Shown one piece after another: positions 53,064 to 61,449 of a stretch of DNA of 64,000 nt. This DNA comes from an uncultured Polaribacter sp. GTDB lineage: Bacteria > Bacteroidota > Bacteroidia > Flavobacteriales > Flavobacteriaceae. The stretch covers positions 62,001 through 126,000 of the forward strand of contig NZ_CANMFI010000003.1 in NCBI RefSeq assembly GCF_947497125.1, in the 5' to 3' direction. A program made the translations under genes and the position numbers. A model generated the notes under the pieces. That model had not been told where the DNA came from and ran no database searches. It saw nothing but the letters and a program-made list of their open reading frames with translations. How positions within the stretch are numbered: position 1 is the stretch's first letter; each line of letters opens with the position of its first letter.

Positions 53064-53768
53064 TTATTCGAAAGAAAAGGTTAAAAACACACCTCGTGTA
53101 CCCATGTAGTTTATAGGAGCTGTCCATTTACTATTAGGGTCGTTGTCATATTTCACTTCATTATTAATGGCAAAAATACCACGAATGGATGGAGAGAATT
53201 TAAAATAATAGAGATAAATATCTATTCCGAAGCCAACTTCATACATAAAATTGCTAGTAGTTGTTCTAAATTGACCTGCAGCATTATCATCTTTATTGTT
53301 TTCGTTGCTAGAAAAATTGTAGTTGTAAGAAAAGCCTCCTAAAACATAGGGTCTCACATTTTGATATCTGTCTGTACTAAATTTAAGTAACAAAGGGATT
53401 CGTAAAAAGGTAGAGCTTACTTCTCTTAAACTGTCTCTAGGAGTTTCTAGATGATTAAATAAAATGTTTTTTGTGTTGGTCATTAAACCGGGTTCAAAAC
53501 GTAAATTTATGTTTTTGTGCAAACGTAAATCAGTGATCAAACCTACATTAAAACCAGTAGTTGTAGTTACAGTTATATTTGCAGCGGGTGTTAAGTTGGT
53601 GTCGTTTAATGCTATTTTAAAGTCGTTTTGATTAAGGCCTAAGTAAAATCCGTAATGAATTTTTCTTTCATCAAAAGTTGGTAAATATTCAACTCTTTCT
53701 CTTTGTCCAAAAAAGGCCATAGACATTAGGCAGAAAAGAGAAAATAAAACAACTTGTTTACGTTTCAT
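53064..53768 (-). CDS. porT: PorT-family outer-membrane protein (type IX secretion)
   Basis: A 234-residue protein with signal peptide (ending MAFFGQ). It shows the eight-strand-barrel pattern with FYLGLNQNDFKI, LRFEPGLM, LRIPLLLKFS and a C-terminal strand GTRGVFLTFSFE. Its position directly after ubiE with a TAATG overlap is the arrangement known for porT/sprT in gliding flavobacteria, where PorT is needed for type IX secretion. The call relies on family resemblance plus context. Together with gldB and gldC it indicates that gliding and T9SS are probably present in this organism. Confidence 0.85.
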   Translation of the reverse strand: MKRKQVVLFSLFCLMSMAFFGQRERVEYLPTFDERKIHYGFYLGLNQNDFKIALNDTNLTPAANITVTTTTGFNVGLITDLRLHKNINLRFEPGLMTNTKNILFNHLETPRDSLREVSSTFLRIPLLLKFSTDRYQNVRPYVLGGFSYNYNFSSNENNKDDNAAGQFRTTTSNFMYEVGFGIDIYLYYFKFSPSIRGIFAINNEVKYDNDPNSKWTAPINYMGTRGVFLTFSFE

Positions 53769-54496
53769 TATTTATGTGCAGTATAGATTGTTGCAACTCC
53801 AAAAGTTACAGGGTTGTGTTTTGTCTGTTTAAACCCATTTTTTTGTAAAATATTGTTGAAAGCTTCGCCAAAAGGAAAAGAATTTGCAGATTCAGATAAA
53901 TATGAATAGGCAACTTTGTCTTTAGAAAATAGTTTTCCTATTATTGGTAAGAAGATATTTGTATATAGTTTATACCCTTGTTTAAAAGGAAATTTAGTTG
54001 GGTTAGAGGTTTCTAAAATAACCAAAACCCCTGTAGGTTTAAGCACTCTTGCAATTTCTTTAATTCCTTTGTCTAGATTTGCAAAATTTCTTACTCCGAA
54101 AGAAACCGTAATGGCGTCAAAAGTTGCGTCTGCAAAAGGCATTTCTTCAGAGTCTCCGACAATCATTTCTATTTTGTCAGATAAGTTTGCTTTGCTGATT
54201 TTTTGTTTTCCAACAGAAAGCATTCCTTCAGAAATATCAAGCCCAACAATTTTTTCTGGATTTAAGTCAGACATCATCAGTGCTAAATCGCCAGTTCCGG
54301 TAGCAATATCTAATATTTTTTTAGGATTGTTTTTACCAACAATTTTTACTACTTTTTTTCGCCATTTTACATCTATTCCTAAAGAAATTACCCTGTTTAA
54401 ACCATCGTAATTATTTGATATAGCATCAAACATTTTAGCGACTTGCTCTTTTTTACCGAGTTCAGAATTTTTATAAGGTTTGATAATTTTTGACAT
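53768..54496 (-). CDS. ubiE: demethylmenaquinone methyltransferase
   Basis: A 242-residue SAM-dependent methyltransferase (UbiE/MenG) finishing menaquinone synthesis. [17 protein letters not shown], the SAM loop [29 protein letters not shown] and ILETSNP are the family signatures. Bacteroidota use menaquinone, so the MenG role is more likely than ubiquinone. The stop overlaps the porT start by one base. Confidence 0.95.
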   Translation of the reverse strand: MSKIIKPYKNSELGKKEQVAKMFDAISNNYDGLNRVISLGIDVKWRKKVVKIVGKNNPKKILDIATGTGDLALMMSDLNPEKIVGLDISEGMLSVGKQKISKANLSDKIEMIVGDSEEMPFADATFDAITVSFGVRNFANLDKGIKEIARVLKPTGVLVILETSNPTKFPFKQGYKLYTNIFLPIIGKLFSKDKVAYSYLSESANSFPFGEAFNNILQKNGFKQTKHNPVTFGVATIYTAHK

Positions 54497-54533
54497 TTAT
54501 TTTAATTTAAAAAGTAAGTAAATTTCCTTTTGA

Positions 54534-55439
54534 TTATCCGTTAATTGCTACTACTTCATTGATTTGATTTGGCAACATTTCTTTCAATAAGTTTTCTATT
54601 CCGTTTTTTAAAGTTGCTGTTGATGACGGGCATCCGCTACATGCACCTTGTAAAATAACACTTACTACTTTGTGTTCTGCATCATAAGATCTAAAAGCAA
54701 TATTACCACCATCACTTGCAACTGCGGGTTTAATATATTCATCTAAAATAGAAACAATTTGACCAGGAATTCCATCTAATTCTACTGTTGGTGTTGCAAT
54801 CTCGTTGCTAGCTTCTGTTTCTTTTTTTGATGGTAACTCTTTAATAATTGTTTTGCCAGCAACTAAATATTCACGAATAAAAGTTCTAACCTCTGTAAAA
54901 ACTTCTTTCCATTCTACCATATCGTATTTGGTAACAGAAACGTAATTATCTGAAATAAAAACTTCTTTTACAAACGGAAATGTAAAAATAGCTTGCGCTA
55001 AAGGTGATGAGCTGCTAGCTTCATCGATGTTTTTAAACTCTACATCTGTTTGTGTTAAAGATTTGTTAGTGCCAAACTTCATTACAGAAGGGTTTGGTGT
55101 TGCTTCTGCATAAACCTCAATAGCCTCTTTTTTAGAGGTAGGTTCTTCGTTTACAACCACAGCATCTGTATTTAAGTAAGCTTCAATTTGCTCTTTAACT
55201 TCTTCTTGAACATCAATCCATTCTAAAATATCAAAACGTTGAATTGCTATAAAGTTTGCCGTAATAAAAACTTTCTTTACAAAAGGCAGGTAGAATAATT
55301 CTTTTGCTAGAGGCGAGTTTTTTGCTTCGTCTATATTGTTATATTCATAACTACCACCATTGATTAAAATTTTGTTTGAATTAAATTTTATAATGGTGTT
55401 GTTTGTTGTTTCTTGAATGGTAATTTTTGTGTCTTTCAT
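54534..55439 (-). CDS. NifU-family Fe-S scaffold with duplicated N-terminal domain
   Basis: A 301-residue Nfu-type protein. It carries two copies of the Nfu N domain: residues about 5-90 (SPLAKELFYLPFVKKVFI) and about 110-195 (SPLAQAIFTFPFVKEVFI), each followed by a similar WIDV/WKEV helix segment. The C-terminal NifU domain has the cluster-binding GACSGCPSSTATLKNGIENL with C267 and C270. It carries 4Fe-4S clusters to target proteins. A single copy of the N domain is the usual form elsewhere; here a tandem duplication is seen. Confidence 0.93.
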   Translation of the reverse strand: MKDTKITIQETTNNTIIKFNSNKILINGGSYEYNNIDEAKNSPLAKELFYLPFVKKVFITANFIAIQRFDILEWIDVQEEVKEQIEAYLNTDAVVVNEEPTSKKEAIEVYAEATPNPSVMKFGTNKSLTQTDVEFKNIDEASSSSPLAQAIFTFPFVKEVFISDNYVSVTKYDMVEWKEVFTEVRTFIREYLVAGKTIIKELPSKKETEASNEIATPTVELDGIPGQIVSILDEYIKPAVASDGGNIAFRSYDAEHKVVSVILQGACSGCPSSTATLKNGIENLLKEMLPNQINEVVAING

Positions 55440-55505
55440 CGTCCTAAAAATTAAGTTGCAAAATTAAGGCAAAAAATGCAAATAGAATTGTTTTAGCCCT
55501 ATAAA

Positions 55506-55555
55506 TAAAAAAGCTACTTAAAGATGATTCTCATCGAATTAAGTAGCTTTTTTTA
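55506..55555 (-). terminator. long intrinsic terminator of the FadL-type barrel gene
   Basis: AAAAGCTACTTA and TAAGTAGCTTTT pair at the base, and an inner GATGA/TCATC stem extends the hairpin; T-runs flank it. It follows the gene ending at 55571 on the minus strand. Confidence 0.9.
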
Positions 55556-55570
55556 ATTGAAAATTTATGT

Positions 55571-56950
55571 TTATAAATTAAATGTTATCGAAGATGTTAT
55601 AACCCTATTGTTGGTTGTTAATTCTGCAGGATTTACGTTAAACCCAGAATAAAAATTATATTGATTGTTGCTATTGTTGTTTTGGTAAGAAAAATCAATT
55701 TTAAAATTCCCAAAATTATAACCCGCACCTAAAGAGTGTCCTTTTAAACTATTTTCTGATGTAGAACTGTAAGGGTCTTGTTCTAGTTGATAACCGCCTC
55801 GAACGCTAAATCGATCCATTCGCCATTCTGCACCAATGTGAACATTATGTGTGTTTCTTAGTTCGTTTTTAAAGAACTGGTTTTCGGTTATAAAATCATC
55901 ATTAGATAAGCTAATGTTTTTAAAACGTTTATTGCTATAATCGATGCTTAATAAACCTTGTTTGCCAAATATAAACGCCGCACTTGCTGTTATTTTACTT
56001 GGTGTTTTTAAACGATATAATAATTCTTGATTAAGGTAATAACCTCCAGCTGTATTACTGTAGCTTGTATTGTCTGTGTCTACAGAAATAGTGGTGTCAC
56101 CAAAATAACCGTCATTGTCTGTAATGTTTGTGCTTTCTATAACTTCCCTAAACCAGGTAGGTGTTTGGTATGCAAATCCGAATCTAAAATTAGAATGAGC
56201 TTTGTATATAAAACCAGCGTTTGCAGAAAAACCAGAACCAGTTGTAAGGTTTTCTTGATATATTTTAGCATCTAATTCGTTCCCGATACCATCATTATTG
56301 TATTCTCTTAACTGAGATTGTTGGCTAAAATTTAAATCGTAAAAATTAAGCGCCATACCTACGTGTAATTTTTGTTGGTGTACCGATGAAAAAGCAACGC
56401 TAAATTCTGTGATTTCTCCGTTATAATTGTTAGAAAAACGTTGTTCTTCGGCTACATTATAGTCAATCGGTTGCGTGTTGTTATCTAGAGGAAAATCTCT
56501 AAACGTTGCAATTCCACTATTTCCTTTTGCTAAAAAATTATTGCTAAAATCTTTGGTTATTGTGTAGTTAAATCCAATAGCAAACTTACTCCACTCAGTG
56601 TTATAGCTTGTATCAAAAACAAGAACTGCACCAGCATGAGAAAGGTTAAAAAATTGTGCCTCTGTATTTATTTCATCACCATAGTAATTGGTGTTTATAT
56701 CGGTATTTCTAGAGTTAAAAGAACCTGTAAATTCGCTGCTATTAAACACAGAAATACCTGCTGGGTTTATGCTAATACTAGAAATATCGCCTCCTAAAGC
56801 ACCAAAAGCACCACTCATAGCTGTAAAACGAGCAGAACCATTTCTGTCATTTTGAGAGAATAATACTCCCAAATCTTGATATCCTAATGCTTGGGAAAAG
56901 CTGTTTATTGTAACAGTGAATAGAAATGCTGTTATTAAAATATTTTTCAT
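55571..56950 (-). CDS. OmpP1/FadL-family outer-membrane transporter
   Basis: A 459-residue barrel. A signal peptide (ending NSFSQ) is followed by the conserved FadL-type N terminus GSARFTAMSGAFGALGGDIS and SINPAGISVFNSSEFT. The remainder is alternating barrel strands ending NRVITSSITFNL. FadL proteins import long-chain fatty acids or other hydrophobic compounds; in Bacteroidota such genes are often labelled hemin receptor without proof. It lies just downstream of the low-complexity lipoprotein gene (25-base gap). Confidence 0.9.
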   Translation of the reverse strand: MKNILITAFLFTVTINSFSQALGYQDLGVLFSQNDRNGSARFTAMSGAFGALGGDISSISINPAGISVFNSSEFTGSFNSRNTDINTNYYGDEINTEAQFFNLSHAGAVLVFDTSYNTEWSKFAIGFNYTITKDFSNNFLAKGNSGIATFRDFPLDNNTQPIDYNVAEEQRFSNNYNGEITEFSVAFSSVHQQKLHVGMALNFYDLNFSQQSQLREYNNDGIGNELDAKIYQENLTTGSGFSANAGFIYKAHSNFRFGFAYQTPTWFREVIESTNITDNDGYFGDTTISVDTDNTSYSNTAGGYYLNQELLYRLKTPSKITASAAFIFGKQGLLSIDYSNKRFKNISLSNDDFITENQFFKNELRNTHNVHIGAEWRMDRFSVRGGYQLEQDPYSSTSENSLKGHSLGAGYNFGNFKIDFSYQNNNSNNQYNFYSGFNVNPAELTTNNRVITSSITFNL

Positions 56951-56975
56951 GTTATTGGTTGTTTCAGTTTTATAA

Positions 56976-58166
56976 TTAGTTTCCTCTTCTTCTAGAGCTG
57001 CTAGAGCTACTTGAACTTCTGCTGCTTCTATTACTAGATGAGCTTCTAGAAGAAGTGGCTCTAGATGAAGAGTTATTTCTGCTACTAGAGCTGTAGCTTG
57101 GTGTAGAGCTACTGTTTCTTGAATTTGTATTGCTTGCTACAGAGTTTCTTGTATTACTTGTTGTTGTTCTATTGCTTCTTGTATTTGTATTGTTTGTGTT
57201 TCTATTGTTACGAACAACAACTACACGTCTATTGTTTGATGAGCTTGTATTGTTGTTAACACTTGCATTATTTCTTCTGCTACCAGAACTACTTCTTGTA
57301 GAGCTACCTCTAGAACTTCTAGACGGGCTTGTACTTCTTCTTATTGTACTATTGTTAGTTCTTCTTTGTATCGTATTGTTGCTTCTTGCATTTCTGTTGC
57401 TACTGTTATTGCTTCTTCTGTAGTTAGAATCTCTTCTAGAATTGTTATTATTTCTAGTAGTAGAATTTCTGTTTACTGTCGAGTTTCTTCTATAAGTTGC
57501 GTTGTTTGAAGATCTTCTACCATAGTTTGTGTTTCTATAGTTCCGATTGTTAAAACGATTCCAATTATAGTAGTTTGTATTAAAAAAAGGATTGTAAAAA
57601 CCATTCCATCCAATGTTATTATGGTATGGATGCCAATACGGATTTACTCCCCAAAAACGATTTCTAAATCTCCAATTATTATTCCATGCAAAACCATTAT
57701 TCCATCCCCAATTATTAAATCCCCAATTGTTAAAGCCTCCGTTCCAATTATTAAAACCCCATCCAAAATCATTCCATAGCGGTTGGTTGTTCCAATTATC
57801 TAGATGAACAACTACAGTGTTGTTGCCATTTGCACCCCAAGGAGCATTTTGATTGTAGTTTAAGTTGCTACTAGTTGGTTGTTCATCAACATAAATAGTG
57901 TCTACAGTGTCATAAGTATCAATATCTGTAAAAATATCACCATTGTCAATATCTTCTAAACTGTTTAATTTGTTTAAAAAATAATTATTTTCTTCATTAT
58001 CAATGTTATCGTCATCAATAACAATTGTATTTCTTTTTTCATTTTGAATTGGTTGATCGCCATAAATACCATCATTATTATAAACACTTTGGTATGTGCC
58101 ACAAGAAACCAATACAAGATTTGTAATTAGTAAAAATAGTGCTGTTTTTATGTTTTTTAGTTTCAT
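56976..58166 (-). CDS. low-complexity lipoprotein of unknown function
   Basis: I do not recognise a family. The 396-residue protein has a lipoprotein signal (VLVSCGTYQSV, Cys22), then an acidic region (about 45-95), a Trp/Asn/Gly/Phe-rich section of short repeats (about 108-195; NNWGFNNWGWNNG) and a long Ser/Arg/Asn-rich basic tail (about 210-396) ending SSSSSRRRGN. The tail has almost no hydrophobic residues and must be disordered. The minus-strand frame is real despite the bias, since the start, lipobox and neighbour spacing are regular. It may be cotranscribed with the FadL-type gene. Confidence 0.75.
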   Translation of the reverse strand: MKLKNIKTALFLLITNLVLVSCGTYQSVYNNDGIYGDQPIQNEKRNTIVIDDDNIDNEENNYFLNKLNSLEDIDNGDIFTDIDTYDTVDTIYVDEQPTSSNLNYNQNAPWGANGNNTVVVHLDNWNNQPLWNDFGWGFNNWNGGFNNWGFNNWGWNNGFAWNNNWRFRNRFWGVNPYWHPYHNNIGWNGFYNPFFNTNYYNWNRFNNRNYRNTNYGRRSSNNATYRRNSTVNRNSTTRNNNNSRRDSNYRRSNNSSNRNARSNNTIQRRTNNSTIRRSTSPSRSSRGSSTRSSSGSRRNNASVNNNTSSSNNRRVVVVRNNRNTNNTNTRSNRTTTSNTRNSVASNTNSRNSSSTPSYSSSSRNNSSSRATSSRSSSSNRSSRSSSSSSSSRRRGN

Positions 58167-58321
58167 GATGATTCTATTTAAAAGGTTCCGTGTTTTATTC
58201 TTTAAATTTTGCTAAAAACTCTCTAAAATATAGTAGTTTTGTATCGTTTTTGTAAACTAGATACTATTTTTAACAAAACTTTCACTTTAAAGGTAACAAT
58301 ATTTGTGCCAAACTTTTAATT

Positions 58322-59800
58322 ATGAGTAAACATTTAACAAAAAGAGCAGACGATTATTCTAAATGGTATAACGAATTAGTAGTAAAAGCCGATTTAGCAG
58401 AAAACTCTGCTGTAAGAGGTTGTATGGTTATTAAACCTTACGGATATGCTATTTGGGAAAAAATGCAAGCAGCGTTAGATAAAATGTTTAAAGAAACAGG
58501 GCATGAAAATGCATACTTTCCATTATTTGTGCCAAAAAGTCTTTTTGAAGCAGAAGAAAAAAATGCGGAAGGTTTTGCCAAAGAATGTGCTGTTGTTACG
58601 CATTATCGTTTGCAAAACGACCCTGATAATCCAGGAAAGTTAAGGGTAGATCCAGAGGCTAAATTAGAAGAAGAATTGGTGGTAAGACCAACGTCTGAAG
58701 CTATTATTTGGAATACTTATAAAGGTTGGATTCAGTCTTACAGAGATTTACCTTTATTAATAAATCAATGGGCAAATGTTGTACGATGGGAAATGAGAAC
58801 TCGTTTGTTTTTAAGAACGGCAGAGTTTTTATGGCAAGAAGGGCATACTGCACATGCTACCAAAGCAGAAGCTGTATCAGAATCTAAACAAATGCAAAAT
58901 GTATACGCCACTTTTGCAGAAGAGTTTATGGCCATGCCTGTTGTAAAAGGAGTAAAGTCTGATAGCGAACGATTTGCAGGTGCAGAAGATACCTACACAA
59001 TAGAAGCATTGATGCAAGATGGTAAAGCATTACAAGCCGGAACAAGTCATTTTTTAGGTCAAAATTTTGCCAAAGCTTTCGATGTGAAGTTTACATCAAA
59101 AGAAGGAAAACAAGAACATGTTTGGGCAACTTCTTGGGGTGTTTCTACCCGCTTAATAGGTGGTTTAATTATGACACATTCTGATGATTTAGGGTTGGTA
59201 TTGCCTCCTAAATTAGCACCTATACAAGTGGTTATTGTGCCTATTTATAAAAATGATGATCAGTTGGCTGCCATATCAGAAAAAATGAATCTAATTGTAA
59301 AAGATTTAAGAGCAAAAGATATTACTGTAAAGTTTGATACAAGAGATACTTATAGACCCGGTGCAAAGTTTGCCGAATATGAGTTAAAAGGAGTGCCTGT
59401 TAGAATTGCAATAGGGAATAGAGATTTAGAAAGTGGTACTTTAGAAGTTGCCAGAAGAGATACTTTAGAAAAGCAAACCATTAATCAAGTGGATGCAGTT
59501 TCTTATATAGAGAATCTTTTAGAAGAAATTCAAGAAAATTTATTTGCGAAAGCAATTAATTATAGAAAAGAGCATACCACAGCGGTAACTACCTTTGATG
59601 AGTTTAAGGACGCTATAAAAACCAAAGGAGGCTTTGTTTCTGCGCATTGGGATGGTACAGCAGAAACCGAAAACAAAATAAAAGAATTAACAAAGGCTAC
59701 AATAAGATGTATCCCAAATGATGCTAAAGAAGAGTTAGGTGTCTGTGTTTTAACAGGTAAGCCGTCTCATAAAAGAGTGCTTTTTGCAAAGGCATATTAA
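58322..59800 (+). CDS. proS: prolyl-tRNA synthetase (short, archaeal/eukaryote-type)
   Basis: A 492-residue class II synthetase charging tRNA-Pro. Class II motifs: motif 2 in [25 protein letters not shown], read as [20 protein letters not shown], and motif 3 [10 protein letters not shown] preceded by [16 protein letters not shown]. It lacks the editing insertion of the longer E. coli type and has the C-terminal zinc-like domain ending with aromatic AKAY, the archaeal/eukaryotic form. Common in Bacteroidota. Single gene upstream of tRNA-Glu. Confidence 0.96.
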   Translation: MSKHLTKRADDYSKWYNELVVKADLAENSAVRGCMVIKPYGYAIWEKMQAALDKMFKETGHENAYFPLFVPKSLFEAEEKNAEGFAKECAVVTHYRLQNDPDNPGKLRVDPEAKLEEELVVRPTSEAIIWNTYKGWIQSYRDLPLLINQWANVVRWEMRTRLFLRTAEFLWQEGHTAHATKAEAVSESKQMQNVYATFAEEFMAMPVVKGVKSDSERFAGAEDTYTIEALMQDGKALQAGTSHFLGQNFAKAFDVKFTSKEGKQEHVWATSWGVSTRLIGGLIMTHSDDLGLVLPPKLAPIQVVIVPIYKNDDQLAAISEKMNLIVKDLRAKDITVKFDTRDTYRPGAKFAEYELKGVPVRIAIGNRDLESGTLEVARRDTLEKQTINQVDAVSYIENLLEEIQENLFAKAINYRKEHTTAVTTFDEFKDAIKTKGGFVSAHWDGTAETENKIKELTKATIRCIPNDAKEELGVCVLTGKPSHKRVLFAKAY

Positions 59801-59834
59801 TTTTAAAAAAAAATGCGATTTTTTTTTAAATTTT

Positions 59835-59865
59835 CTTGCAGAATTTAAAAAACGTTGTATATTTG
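59835..59865 (+). promoter_or_regulatory. promoter of tRNA-Glu and rpsT
   Basis: CTTG (59835-59838) and TATATTTG (59858-59865) with a 19-base spacer, matching the consensus. The tRNA starts 30 bases after the -7 box. Confidence 0.8.
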
Positions 59866-59895
59866 CACCCGCAATTAGCACATACTAGTTGTTAT

Positions 59896-59967
59896 GGTCC
59901 GTTCGTCTAGGGGTTAGGACGCATGGTTTTCATCCATGTAACACGGGTTCGATTCCCGTACGGACTA
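59896..59967 (+). tRNA. tRNA-Glu (TTC)
   Basis: A 72-nt cloverleaf: acceptor GGTCCGT (59896-59902) pairs with ACGGACT (59960-59966; the first pair is G-U), discriminator A. The anticodon stem is CATGG/CCATG with loop TTTTCAT, anticodon TTC at 59929-59931; the T-arm is ACGGGTTCGATTCCCGT. CCA is not encoded. It lies 36 bases before rpsT and probably shares its transcript. Confidence 0.96.
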
Positions 59968-60003
59968 CAAAGTTTTAATAAAAAAACTAATAAATTAAGA
60001 ATT

Positions 60004-60255
60004 ATGGCAAATCATAAGTCAGCTTTAAAAAGAATTAGAAGTAACGAAGCTAAAAGGTTACGTAACAAGTATCAGCATAAAACAACTCGTAATGCTGTTA
60101 GAGATTTGCGTTCTGCAGAAGATAAAAAAGATGCAGAAGGTAAATTAGGTAAGGTAATCTCTATGTTAGATAAATTAGCTAAGAATAACATTATTCACAA
60201 GAATAAAGCTGCAAACTTAAAATCTAAGTTAACAAAGCACGTTGCTGCAATGTAA
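60004..60255 (+). CDS. rpsT: 30S ribosomal protein S20
   Basis: An 83-residue basic, helical 16S rRNA-binding protein. [20 protein letters not shown] at the start and [20 protein letters not shown], read as [18 protein letters not shown], near the end are classic S20. A longer in-frame reading from 59923 begins inside the tRNA-Glu gene and is rejected. It is followed by an intrinsic terminator. Confidence 0.97.
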   Translation: MANHKSALKRIRSNEAKRLRNKYQHKTTRNAVRDLRSAEDKKDAEGKLGKVISMLDKLAKNNIIHKNKAANLKSKLTKHVAAM

Positions 60256-60276
60256 GATTTTAAAGTCACAAACTTT

Positions 60277-60308
60277 AAAAGCTCTGAATTATTTCAGAGC
60301 TTTTTTTT
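60277..60308. terminator. intrinsic terminator of rpsT
   Basis: AAAAGCTCTGAA pairs with TTCAGAGCTTTT around TTAT, then a T-run. It may also end the convergent DUF456 gene. Confidence 0.92.
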
Positions 60309-60318
60309 GTGCTATATT

Positions 60319-60819
60319 TTAAAAGAATTCTGATTTGTATTCCCAGAATTGAACAACAAAGAATACAAAGTAAATGGCTGCTATTGTAAATTTTATTGTA
60401 GCCGAGGTAATGAAGCCTAAAAACGCACCAAATGATGCTTTTAGCGCACGATTTGTGTCTTTACTGTCATAAATTAACTCTCCAATAAAAGCTCCTAAAA
60501 AGGCACCAATCAACATGCCAAAGGGTATTGGAGATAGCAATCCAACAACTAAACCAATTGTGGTGCCATAAACACCATACTTTGTGCCACCAAAGCTTTT
60601 TGTACCAATAGCAGGTATAAAATAATCTAACACCCAAATAAGGATAGCAACTGCTAATGTAATTCCTAAAAAAGTCCAGTTCATGGGTACAACTTTGGTT
60701 GCATGTAATGCAAGTAACCCAAACCAACTAGTTATTGGCCCTGGTAAAACCGGTAAAAAAGCGCCAATAATACCCAAGCAAACCAAAATTAAACCTAATC
60801 CTAATAATAATAAATCCAT
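60319..60819 (-). CDS. DUF456 family membrane protein
   Basis: A 166-residue protein with about four hydrophobic segments. GAFLPVLPGPITSWFGLL near the N terminus, and the glycine-rich GTTIGLVVGLLSPIPFGMLIGAFLGAFIGEL, seen as SPIPFGMLIGAFLGAFIGEL, typical of DUF456. Function is unknown. Divergent from blaI. Confidence 0.9.
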   Translation of the reverse strand: MDLLLLGLGLILVCLGIIGAFLPVLPGPITSWFGLLALHATKVVPMNWTFLGITLAVAILIWVLDYFIPAIGTKSFGGTKYGVYGTTIGLVVGLLSPIPFGMLIGAFLGAFIGELIYDSKDTNRALKASFGAFLGFITSATIKFTIAAIYFVFFVVQFWEYKSEFF

Positions 60820-60883
60820 TGTTTTTTTAATAATATGTTTATTGTTATGACGAATATACTAAACCTTTGTTACTTTATTTTTT

Positions 60884-60948
60884 AACTAAAAAATTAGTTT
60901 AAACTAAATATTTAGTTATATTTGTATTATCAAACTAAAAACTTAGTT
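60884..60948 (+). promoter_or_regulatory. three operator dyads around the blaI promoter
   Basis: AACTAA-N4-TTAGTT occurs exactly at 60884-60899, 60902-60917 and 60933-60948. The first covers the -33 region, the second abuts the -7 box (60917-60924) and the third covers the likely start of transcription. BlaI/MecI repressors are dimers that bind such dyads, so autorepression is likely. The repeats are seen; the binding is inferred. Confidence 0.8.
60917..60924 (+). promoter_or_regulatory. -7 box of the blaI-blaR1 operon
   Basis: TATATTTG is a full match to TAnnTTTG, 30 bases before the blaI ATG, and it sits between operator dyads 2 and 3. Confidence 0.7.
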
Positions 60949-60954
60949 GTAAAA

Positions 60955-61317
60955 ATGACAAAACAATTAACAAAAGCAGAAGAGCAGATAATGCAGGTTT
61001 TATGGGTTTTAAAAGAAGCTTCTGTAAAAGAGGTTATCGATCAATTACCCAAACCAAAACCAGCTTATAATACGGTTTCTACAATTATTAGAATTTTAGA
61101 GAACAAAGAGTTTGTTGCGCACAAGCCTTTGGGTAGAGGGTTTCTATATTATCCGTTAATAGATAAAGAAACTTATAGCAACCAAAGTTTACATAAATTA
61201 ATGAACGGCTATTTCGATGGTTCTTTTAAAAGTATGGTTTCTTTTTTTGTAAAAGAAAACAACATGGATGTTAAAGAATTAGAAGCTATTTTAAAGGAAG
61301 TGAATAAGAAAAATTAG
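60955..61317 (+). CDS. blaI: BlaI/MecI/CopY-family transcriptional repressor
   Basis: A 120-residue repressor. LTKAEEQIMQVLWVLKEASVKEVIDQLP starts the winged helix (seen as LTKAEEQIMQVLW and EASVKEVIDQL), with the recognition part PAYNTVSTIIRILENKEFVAHK and the wing GRGFLYYPL. The C-terminal third is the dimerisation region with the cleavage-prone linker. The start at 60955 was chosen over 60922 because the latter overlaps the promoter and operator. It precedes a BlaR1-like sensor protease, its likely partner. Target genes beyond its own operon are unknown; no beta-lactamase is in the window. Confidence 0.94.
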   Translation: MTKQLTKAEEQIMQVLWVLKEASVKEVIDQLPKPKPAYNTVSTIIRILENKEFVAHKPLGRGFLYYPLIDKETYSNQSLHKLMNGYFDGSFKSMVSFFVKENNMDVKELEAILKEVNKKN

Positions 61318-61350
61318 TAAGCAGTTTGCAGTTGTAATTTGCGCCAAACC

Positions 61351-61426
61351 TTGTCATTTTTAATGAAACGAAGTGAAATTGAGAAATTTTCTAAATTGAG
61401 ATTTCTCTACAAGGTCGAAATGACAA
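61351..61426. repeat. dispersed repeat, family C, between blaI and blaR1
   Basis: TTGTCATTTTTAATG at the left and GGTCGAAATGACAA at the right form an imperfect inverted repeat, with AATTGAGAAATTT and AATTGAGATTTCTC inside. It looks like a decayed copy of the TGTCATTTCGA-type repeat common in Bacteroidota. It lies within the presumed operon. Confidence 0.55.
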
Positions 61427-61449
61427 ATCTAAAATAAAAATAAAAAGTT

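Noticed and set aside
57130-57423. Plus-strand ORF encoding an almost pure Leu/Val protein
   Set aside because: It is the complement of the Ser/Arg/Asn-rich tail of the minus-strand lipoprotein; codon bias creates the open frame.
59923-60003. N-terminal extension of rpsT
   Set aside because: It would begin inside tRNA-Glu; MANHKSALK at 60004 is the standard S20 start.
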